From: Hibiscus mutabilis
Lineage: Eukaryota > Streptophyta > Magnoliopsida > Malvales > Malvaceae
Assembly: GCA_019671005.1 (NCBI GenBank)
Contig: CM033752.1
Coordinates: 19,290,969 to 19,354,968, forward strand
Length of the DNA: 64,000 bases
Reading direction: 5' to 3'
Shown: positions 47,745 through 56,324 of the stretch, in pieces
How positions within the stretch are numbered: the first letter of the stretch is position 1
How the letters are laid out: the number at the start of each line of letters is the position of its first letter
Position numbers and translations under genes: made by a program
The notes under the pieces: generated by a model
Database searches by the model: none
Seen by the model: only the letters and a program-made list of their open reading frames with translations
What the model was told of the DNA's origin: nothing

Positions 47745-48709
47745 TGTTAGGGTTTTGTTTTGATATAATAATTGAAAAATAGTTTTGGACTAAATTGAAA
47801 AATTGCAAAAATGATTAAAGTCCAAACAACTTGAAAATAGGTTTGAAATGTTTTCTTAGGCTTTTGGCATGTCTTTGAATGTTTTTAAATAGCCAAACTA
47901 GCCATTTTTAAAGCCCCATACCAATACGGTATTAGTTGTACTAATACGAGTGAGGTTTTCAACTATATTAATTATTCAGTGTTGAAAACTCATATCGGTA
48001 CAGGCTCAGCCGTACCGATACGGAGGGGGGTCGTACTGATACGCCTTTACACGCACCAATACCCCTGTCTTATTTTAGCCTCCAACGGCTATTTCCCAAT
48101 GTAGGTGTACCGATACATGTTCCACGCGTATCGATACCGAGGCGTCTAGAAAGGGAAAACGCTAGTAACAACCATAAGCTTATTCCAATCAATAAAAGAA
48201 AGGATGGAATACTTGAAGATGGTGTGAGAACACATCCAAACTTCATGATTAAGAGAAATTGTCTTTAAATCTTATTTCTTTAGTTCTCTTGTATATAGTG
48301 TATAGAGAGTGCTTAATTGTTTTTATGCTTTACACTCTTGTGAGCTTAATTTTGTAAACACCCATCTTGTGAGGTATTTAGTTTACCAAAAAAACCTTGT
48401 AAAATGGGAGAGGTTCTAGTTTAGCCTAAGTAAAAACTAAAGTGGTTCTATCTTATCCATTAAAAAGTTATGGTTGTAAGGGTTGCCTCTTGATCCCGTG
48501 AAAAAAAGGAAGAATTCAATAGTGAATTGGAAAATCCTTAGTGGTGTGCTAAGGTAGTGGATGTAGAATCGGTTGGGTAGTCGAACCACTCTAAATCATC
48601 ATACAAATTTTCCATTAATTTTTGGTTTAGCCAATTCATTCGAGAAATAACTATCAACCCTCTTGATGGTTATTCGAAATATTGATTCGAGAGTGCTACA
48701 AGCCTTTCA
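47745..48709 (+). repeat. TR-GAG 3' LTR
   Basis: 965 bp. Begins TGTTAGGGTTTTG and ends GTGCTACAAGCCTTTCA, followed by CAACA. Contains the palindrome cluster 47920-48145 with GTATCGATAC at 48129-48138. Confidence 0.92.
47920..48145. repeat. GTAYCGRTAC palindrome cluster (TR-GAG 3' LTR)
   Basis: ATACCAATAC, GTACTAATAC, ATATCGGTAC, GTACCGATAC, GTACTGATAC and GTATCGATAC. Confidence 0.8.
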
Positions 48710-49356
48710 CAACACAATGGGGGCATCTGCAAGCCACCCCATGAATTTGAGAGCAAACCTCGGAGATGATCATGTTGACATCGTTCTTGGCCTAAATACG
48801 TCAAATGAGGAGCTTTCGTCAGGGCTATTGTTTATTTGTTTTGATTTTAATAAAATTTTATTTTGCATCTCATTTGGTAAACAATTTATATTCTTTGATT
48901 CTTTAAACATTTTCATTAATTATTATGGGATAGTTTTTTATTTTCCCATACATATGTGCATACATCATTTTTATCATGAACCTAAATATTAATTGCAAGA
49001 GTGACTTTGATTTAAGTCCAACGATTAATTTCGAGCAGCCTGTGTCTAGGGGAAATCAGAAGATGCGAAGATGACGAATATTTGACTTACATTTTGATTT
49101 AATTTGTTCAGTAAATAATGACGACACATGAGGACATTATTATGCACTTGGGAGAATAATCTTCCACTTTTTAAAAAGAAAAACGTAAAAAAGGAGAAAT
49201 CTCGGGGGTACTCCGATGTAGCCGCAAGATTGAGTGTCTAATAAGGTAGCTATGCTCTATCTACTCTATATCTTGACTTTATGAGTGATTTTCAAATCTT
49301 GACAAAGTCAAACAATTAATGAGATGAAATCCCGAGATATAAAAACACACTCCAAT
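48710..49356 (+). other. Element A internal sequence, 3'-UTR block shared with element D
   Basis: Phrases at about 48850-49060 match 63560-63760 in order: CATTTGGTAAACAATTTATATTCTTTGATTC versus TCAAATGGAAAACATTTCGCATTCTTTGATTC, TTATGGGATAGTTTTT, CCCATACATATGTGCATA, and AATATTAATTGCAAGAGTG. The open frame 48663-48992 has no known domain. From 49195 to 49290 a segment (GGGGGTACTCC, ACTTTATGAGTGAT) is echoed at 53210-53330 beyond the solo LTR. Confidence 0.65.
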
Positions 49357-52133
49357 TGTAATACCCCAATATTTGCTTAGTGACTAAAATGATAAAAATG
49401 CAAAAGTTAGGATTTTCTCAATTATAGACTGTAGAAAAGCAGAATTCTGAGGTTTTAAGGTGTTATGTGATAGAGAGCGAGTAAAATAGAGTACTCACAA
49501 AATTTGGTAAAAATCCAAGAAAAAATGGAATGGGAATTCAAGTTTAAAGTTCAGTGACCAAAATGATAAGTTTTCAAAACTTGTATGGTACAAGTCAAAA
49601 AATGAAAAGTTAAAGGACCAGAGTTGTAATTATTTAAAAGTTAGGAGTTTTTATCTCATAAATAAATAGAGAATCTAAGGATATGAATCGAATGTGGAAT
49701 TATTGGTTCGATTTGATATTTCAATTATTGGGAAAATCGTAGTTAAAGTTTAAGTGGAATTCAGATACCTGGATCGAACTGAAAAATTATGAAATTTTGC
49801 CATATGATAGAGAAAGGTTATAAAAGTCATTTCCATGTGCTGGAAATATTTTTATTTTGATTCAAGATGAATCCTACAGTTTATTTCTGAGTAAAAGATT
49901 ATTTATCGGTATATTGGATAGAATGGAAATTTTGGAAACTTATCCAAAAGACATAGAAAATTCATAACATATTATTTTATGAATATTTTATTGTATTTGG
50001 TTGGATTCTAACTAGATTTAGTTAGAATATTACAAAGTGGCAAATTTGAAATAAACTAGTAAATAAAAACTAGTTGGAGGGCAAATTGGTCATTTTGCCC
50101 CAATGGCATTTTTGAAATATTTAAAAAGTTACAAGGGCATTTTTGGAAGAAGTAAATGGAATATTTAATATTGGCCCTTGATTGATGATAAGATAAATCT
50201 CAACCATTGGATTAAAAGGGCATTTTAATAATTTCACTATCTAAATGAATTTAAAATTCATTTATACAAGACAAGTGGCCAAATTGGATGAAAAAAAAAG
50301 ATGAAGACCATTCTTCATCCTACAATTTCGAATTATGAGGGGGAGGAAGAAAGAAAAATGGAGAAAAATTTTACAAGTTCGATTCAAGCCCCGAAACTCG
50401 ATTTTCAGGCAATCTCATCAACTACAAAGTTGTTATACTCTTCAAGCTCTATCTTTCTATGTAAATAATTCACGGAAAACATGTTTGATTGATGAGAATT
50501 TTGCATAAGAATAAATTAGGGTTTATGGAAAAAGTTTAGGGCTTTTGGAATTTTATGATTCCATGATTGAATTCAAGTTGAAATCAAGCTAGTATGGTGT
50601 TAAAATCATGATATTGAGTTGGGATTTAAGTTCTACATGTTTTGATTATTATGAAGATGATTATGGTTTATGGATTCAAGTTTAATTTAGGGTTTGTGAT
50701 GTTGAATCAATGATTTAGTAAGCTTGATTTGTTGTTTGGAAGGAAGACCCTAAGTTAATTTGATAGGGACCAATTCGGCAATCTTAAATGATAGAGGACT
50801 AAATCTGAATTTGTATGGAATTGGTGTGTATTTATGTTATTAAGGATGTTGGAGATGTGAAATTGATGTTAGAATGCTATACCCATGTTAAATTGAATTA
50901 GTGACCATTTAGACAATTTGTCAAAATTAATTGACCAAATAGGAAATGAATTCTTGGATGGGAACTAAATCTGATTTTTAGTTAAAATAATAGAATTAAG
51001 ATAGTAATGTTGATTTGAGGACTAATTTGCAAAGTTAAGAAGTTTGAATCCTTACCTTTGCATTTTAGTGACTATTTTGGCAAAGAAAGAAAATTAGAGG
51101 AAATTATTTTGAATAATTATTTGATGAAGAAGATGATGAATTGGTGGTTTGATGCAAGTGATGGGATTAAATTGACAAGTATAGAAATAAGAAGAAGTTA
51201 GTATAAATTAGAAGTTAATTATGGAAAGCTATGTAGAAGATTGAATTTCGGCAGCGAGTTCAAAAATTCACCATAAATTCAATAAAAATGTTTAGATGAT
51301 GAATTTTATATCAATGTAAAGATATGGTTGTCTAGTTTCGTTTCCAACAAACGAAAGCTGATTCTGAGTTCCGAGTTAAAAGATATGAATTTTTAATCGA
51401 ATAAAGGTCAGAAAAATTACAGAGCAGTTTCTGTTAGAATAGTCATGTGACGGGAGTTTAAGGAATTTTCATAATTTTTGTAGATTTTATTAATTTATGT
51501 GGTTTATACCGTTAGAACCATTATCGAATCTAGTTCTTACGGTATGAAGAGAATTAAGATCTAATGTGTATTCCGATCTGTAGAAGTAAATATTTGAAGA
51601 TATGACAAACTGCCAGAGAATAAAAATTGATACTTTTTGTATCTAAATGATTCATAACTAGCTCAGAAGAATTATTGGAAGTTCAAAATGGTCATTAAGA
51701 ACCAAAATGAATTTTTGAACGGTATAAGAAAGGAAAGAAAAATTCTTAAAATTTTATGTTAAATGATTAAATACGTTGATTAAAATATTGTTAGAAGTGA
51801 ATCTAGCAAATGTTTATTTATACTCATATGGTTAATGAGCAAAAATACGAGTCAAAAAAAAGATTTGGGGCACTATAAAGGAAAGGATTAGTAGAATTTA
51901 GTGAGGCATACTAATAAATGGCCCAGAGCTGCATTGATCACTAGTTATATGATGATGGTATGCTTATATATGATAGCTCGGGTATGAACTGCCCAAGTTT
52001 AAATTGTGCTGATATACATTGCCATGGATGAAATGAATATGAAATATATGCCCAAATAAGTTATTGATGGGCAAGGTATAGTTGGAATGCTATAGAATAT
52101 ATCGGTTTAGCATTTTGTGTGGGCACTATAGTG

Positions 52134-52143
52134 TATATAAAGG
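52134..52143 (+). promoter_or_regulatory. TATA box of the 49357-53160 LTR
   Basis: TATATAAAGG preceded by GGGCACTATAGTG, resembling the GTGCACTATAAAAAG block of the element B LTRs. Confidence 0.65.
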
Positions 52144-52150
52144 ACACTTA

Positions 52151-52254
52151 ATGCAATATGGTTAGCACAACCTAATGTGCAGTGTGGTTAGCACAACCTA
52201 ATGTGCAGTGTGGTTAGCACAACCTAAAGTGCAGTGTGGTTAGCACGACCTTAT
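52151..52254. repeat. 26-bp minisatellite (4 units)
   Basis: Unit GTGCAGTGTGGTTAGCACAA followed by CCTAAT, four nearly identical copies starting 8 bp after the TATA box. Confidence 0.9.
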
Positions 52255-52354
52255 GTGCATATGAGGATAACCTTATATTTATTAGCACTTTGATGCAGTT
52301 TTATCTCGTGTACTCAAAGTCCTCAAGACTACTTTGGATAATAATTTATTGGAT

Positions 52355-52434
52355 AAATGGTAAATAATTTAGAGAGTATATGAACTCTCGGGGTAAATGG
52401 TAAATAATTTAGAGAGTATATGAACTATCGGAGT
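52355..52434. repeat. 40-bp tandem duplication
   Basis: Two copies of AAATGGTAAATAATTTAGAG followed by AGTATATGAACTCTCGGGGT, differing at about two positions, which points to a recent duplication. Confidence 0.9.
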
Positions 52435-53165
52435 AAATAGAAGCATGTTGGTAGGATTTTATATCCGGTTATATTATGTTAATACATGATTAACACAAGG
52501 GAATAAGAATATATGTATATAGTGATCACAATGCATGGTTATTATTATCTTGACATGATTTTAAATCAAGTTGTATTGCATTAATTGTTATAATTACTTC
52601 ACTAAGTATATACTTAGCGTGTGATAATTTTCACACGTAGGTAAGAACAAGGATCGGAGTAAGGAGTAACAGGCATCACTACCAGGAAGAATAATAAACA
52701 TTATCAGTAATGACATCCTTAGATGCATTTTGATGTTACTAGTTGGCATGTATAGGTTATTAGTAGCTCGTTTTGAACTAATCTAGATATATTTGTAATA
52801 AATTATATCTAGATATGTGGTTAATGGTTGATGGATAGTTTTGTTAATCTTGGTGATGATTTAATAGATTTTTGAGTAATGAAAATCAGGTAAATATTAG
52901 AAAATAGATTTTTAGAATAGTCGAAAGAATTTTATTTTAGGCAGTTATGTTATTTATTGGTTGTAGTAATAAACTGCTAAGTTGCTGCCTAGAATTGGAG
53001 TTAAATTGATTGGTCAAAATTTGTAATTGTTGTTACGCGTAAAAGGGAAAAAATGATAAATCTTCATTTCTATAGCAAATAACTATTATGAATAGTGGTT
53101 AAGCAATCATGTGACACTCTATACTAGTGTTGGGTATTAAATACTAGTAAGGGTGTTACACCAAT

Positions 53166-54080
53166 GTTCGAATCCTAGTAAAGAGGCATTTTTGGATAAG
53201 AGTGTGGAATCTTTGGGGCACTCCACTGAAGCGCTAGGACAAATAAGGTTGCAATGCACCATCCAAGTCAAAAACCTTAGCTTCATGAGTGATGGTAATA
53301 TTTTAAAATCATGACAATTTTGAATAGCTTCAGATTTTGTTGTTTGCTCCATCATTTATCTCGAGCCAAAAGAACGTGGTGAGTTGAATTCCACAAATAA
53401 AAAAGAAATGAGACAAAGAAATAATAATTTAAAGGAAACACACCAAAAGTGGTTCTAAACTATTTAAAAAAACCAAAGTAAACCAGAAGGTACTTCACAT
53501 CTTCAGATATCGACTCAGCTTTCGAGGTCTACTAGACACAGGATATGCTTGAGACAATCATCGGTGAGTTATTTTAGTGTCGCTTTTGCACTTTTATATT
53601 TGGGTGCCTAATTTTGATCTCATTTATATTTGGGGTTGTTAGTAAGACATTCAGTGCATGACTTTAAATTGTTCGAGCTATTAGTAAGACCCTTAGTACA
53701 TGATGATTTGGACCATCAGTAAGACCTACAGTGCATGACTTTAATTTTCCCAGACCATCAATAAGACCTTCAATGCTTGATGATTTGGGGTTTCTAGTGT
53801 AACCTTCAGTGCTTGACCTTTAATATCTAGATCATCAGTAAGACATTCAGTGTGTGGTGATTTGGGGCAATTAGTATCGTTCGGGCATCAATAAGACCTC
53901 CAGTGCATGGTGAATCGGGCGATCAATAAGAATTCTAGTGCACAACTTTGAGATTTTCGAGCCATTAGTAAGACCCCTAGTGCATGGTGATTCAGAATTC
54001 GGACAGGGAAGTGGGACAAAATTAGTGCTTTTGATCTTTGCTCTATCCTTGTTTTACAAGAATGAGTAAAGAAGGACAAC
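53166..54080 (+). other. Element A hypervariable 3' UTR
   Basis: Resumes after the CCAAT duplication. Contains a degenerate second copy (53210-53330) of the segment at 49195-49290, then the tandem array 53641-54000, then a weak purine stretch (GAGTAAAGAAGGACAAC) directly before the 3' LTR. Tat/Ogre-group elements are known for tandem repeats in this position. Confidence 0.7.
53641..54000. repeat. Two-phase tandem array (about 42 + 35 bp)
   Basis: AGTAAGAC/AATAAGAC unit starts at 53641, 53683, 53718, 53760, 53796, 53837, 53873, 53890, 53925 and 53967: spacings 42, 35, 42, 36, 41, 36, 17 (truncated), 35, 42. Long units contain CAGTGCATGACTTTAA; short units contain GTGCATGATGATTTGG. The basic period is a dimer of about 77 bp. 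Confidence 0.85.
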
Positions 54081-56275
54081 TGTAATCACTAATTTTGTCC
54101 AGTTTTTATTTTTGTTATTTTTATTATTTTATTATTATTATTGATTGTTATTATTATTTAAAAAAAGAAAAAAATAGATTTGATATTTTAATAGCCCAAT
54201 AAATATTTAAAAAAGCCTATCTAAATTAAAATACAACCCAATTAATATTTATTACATCTGGCCCATTATGCCCAATATATAAAAAACCCCAACCCCCATC
54301 TTTTTCTCTTGTAGACGCAATCATCTGCTTGTTGGATTAAGATTGGATCCAACGGTCCAGATTGCATTCTGATGCCAGGAGAGAAGACCCCTCAGCTTCC
54401 CCACTCGCGCGTGAGAATCACGACCGCGACGCTTCATCTCCTCCGTCCATGTGGCGCCACCACCAACGATCCCACTACCACGGTACGGCCGCCGCCCTTT
54501 AGACATCATCACCTGCAAAATAGGGGCATGGGGATGTCAGTCAAGCAAGCATCGCCCACAGTAGATTAAGTAAAAAAATATGTAAATGAATCCGGTACAA
54601 ATCTATGTAATTTTTCAGATCAGATATCAATACAAAAAAAGAGAAAGCTTCTGAGAAAAACAAGATTTATTATTTTATTTCTGTTCGAATCAAAAGGGAA
54701 AAACGGTTTGAGGATTTTTTACTCGTTTTGGTCTCGGATTTGTGGCGGTTTTTTGGCCGAGGTTTCGTCTCCGATAATAAACGAGTTGCTCTAGTGGGGG
54801 ATGTAATCTTTTTAGTTTTCTGTTTCGCAAAAGGGGGTATTTCGATTTTTGTTTTCCTAGATCTAGGTAAATCAGGTTTTTTTCTTAAATCTAAGGTTGG
54901 ATTTGGTTTCTGAAGGAGATAAGGGTGGTTTTGGCGTTCGCCGATGCCTTTGAGCAGAGGTGAGTGCTGCAGTTCTCTGCCGAAACTTGGGTTTTGATGA
55001 AGACCATGATGGATGTTCTAAGAACGGTTCAGAGGTTTTAGTAGGGTCGGTTTTGATCTGATTTATAAAAGGGGTTAAAATGAATGTTGTTTTATTTTTT
55101 GGTATTTATATTTGTACGAACCGTTTTAAAAATGGGTTATTTACGTTCATTAAATTCTTCTGCATCACCTTAATCATCTCCGCAATCACTAAGATTTTTC
55201 AAAACCTTTCAATTCGGTCTTTTTTGTTTCTCCTATTTTCCATTTGATCTACGAGTTTTATTTTCTTTACTGTTAGGTCCCTTTATTATTTTTTTGTTTA
55301 TTTAATTTATTACCTTGTTTCTTCCTTTTTATTTTAATCTTAGATGCATGTTAATTTTTCTTGATTTGCTGCCTTTAAATCCCATCATTATTGCATTTAA
55401 ATTCCATATTTTTTAGTATTTATTTAGTACGTTTAATGTTGTTTTGTTTACTTAAATGTATTATTATTATTTTTGGTATAGTTTATCTATATATTAAGTT
55501 ATGTATGTTATTACGTATATTATATATTATATTATTTATATTCTATATATTTTAGTACATATATATATGTTTTATAATAGGTATGTATATATATTAGGTA
55601 AAAGTTTTTTAGTTATACTATTACCATTATTATTCATTCTTACATGTACATATATTTACCGTAATTTTATACCATAATTTTTAACATGTTTTTCTTATAT
55701 ATGTTATAATATTCACGTAGCCTTTATATTTATTCGTTCTTTATTTATGTTTATTTACCTTTTATTTATTGTTAGCATATTTGATTTGTTCATGCATTTA
55801 AATTGTTCATGTTTATTTATCGCAATAGTCTAGTTTAGTACTCTAAGCCTTGATATCCTAGTGGACTGTCGTCCTGAGGCTTCGGGCGTCATCTTCTTTG
55901 ATTATCATGAGTCACAACTTAGGTTGTTCGATTTGTATGGTCATGCATGCATGCATTTTTAGGGATTATTAATTAAGTTAGATTCGATTTTAATTTTTTT
56001 CTTAGTTAAATATGATATGAACCCTTAGGTACCAATTTTTGGGCGTGATGGGTGCTAACCCTTCCTCACACGTAACCGACTCCCGAATTTAGAATCTCTG
56101 ATTTTATTTTTTTGTGTCCGGTCTACATCATCCAAGTGACAGGTTTCGACTCCTTCATTTTATTTTAAAACACGAGCCTTTTCAAAAATTCACCGAATTT
56201 TAAATTTTTTTAAAGAGATCAAGAATTCCCATTATTATTAAAATAAATCCTTTTAAATAAAATTTAGTCGCTACA
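54081..56275 (+). repeat. Element A 3' LTR
   Basis: 2195 bp, TGTAATCACT...GTCGCTACA, followed by CAGGT. TATA box TATATAAAAAA at 54276-54286. Open frames at 54372-54569, 54321-54518 and 54728-54913 lie in the same area as those of the 5' LTR but are not preserved in length or frame; regarded as non-coding. Confidence 0.92.
54276..54286 (+). promoter_or_regulatory. LTR core promoter (TATA box), element A 3' LTR
   Basis: TATATAAAAAA after GCCCATTATGCCCAA, identical to the 5' LTR motif. Confidence 0.6.
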
Positions 56276-56280
56276 CAGGT

Positions 56281-56324
56281 TTAGGTGGTATATTGTGAAA
56301 TGCTGAAAAAGTGACCTTTCTTTT
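56281..56324. other. Short flank between elements A and D
   Basis: 44 bp between the CAGGT duplication and the inferred start of element D. No features. Confidence 0.4.

Larger units (their letters stand above)
45143..48709 (+). mobile_element. TR-GAG: gag-only Copia-like LTR retrotransposon
   Basis: LTRs 45143-46151 and 47745-48709 (TGTTAGG...GCCTTTCA). Perfect duplication CAACA at 45138-45142 and 48710-48714. PBS TGGTATTAGAGC (46154-46165) and PPT AAAAAGGGGAGGT (about 47732-47744) are present. The 1.6-kb interior encodes only a gag remnant and has no protease, integrase or RT. This matches the published class of terminal-repeat retrotransposons with a GAG domain (TR-GAG), which depend on an autonomous relative for movement. 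It is inserted in element A. Confidence 0.88.
49357..53160 (+). repeat. Solo LTR (Tekay-type), plus orientation, inside element A
   Basis: 3804 bp. Ends TGTAATACCCC and GGGTGTTACA. Perfect duplication CCAAT at 49352-49356 and 53161-53165. Inverted homologue of 2438-5869. A TATA box at 52134-52143 is followed at once by two tandem arrays. No internal retrotransposon sequence remains. Confidence 0.93.
10709..56275 (+). mobile_element. Element A: non-autonomous Tat/Ogre-like Gypsy LTR retrotransposon hosting the whole nest
   Basis: Two long direct repeats (10709-about 12950 and 54081-56275) are framed by the 5-bp duplication CAGGT at 10704-10708 and 56276-56280. Both LTRs share the TATATAAAAAA promoter, the long non-coding body and the U5 block GTGCTAACCCTTCC. 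Subtracting nested elements (14080-44527, 45143-48709, 49357-53160 and their duplications) leaves about 7.7 kb, with about 3.3 kb of internal sequence and no recognisable gag or pol, so it is a LARD-like derivative. The long LTRs, the 3'-UTR tandem array and the similarity to element D (primer site TGGCGACTCC) point to the Tat/Ogre group; that placement is inference. Confidence 0.85.

Noticed and set aside
48663..48992. 109-codon plus-strand ORF
   Set aside because: It spans the junction between the TR-GAG LTR end and element A 3'-UTR sequence, so it cannot predate the insertion, and it has no known domain.
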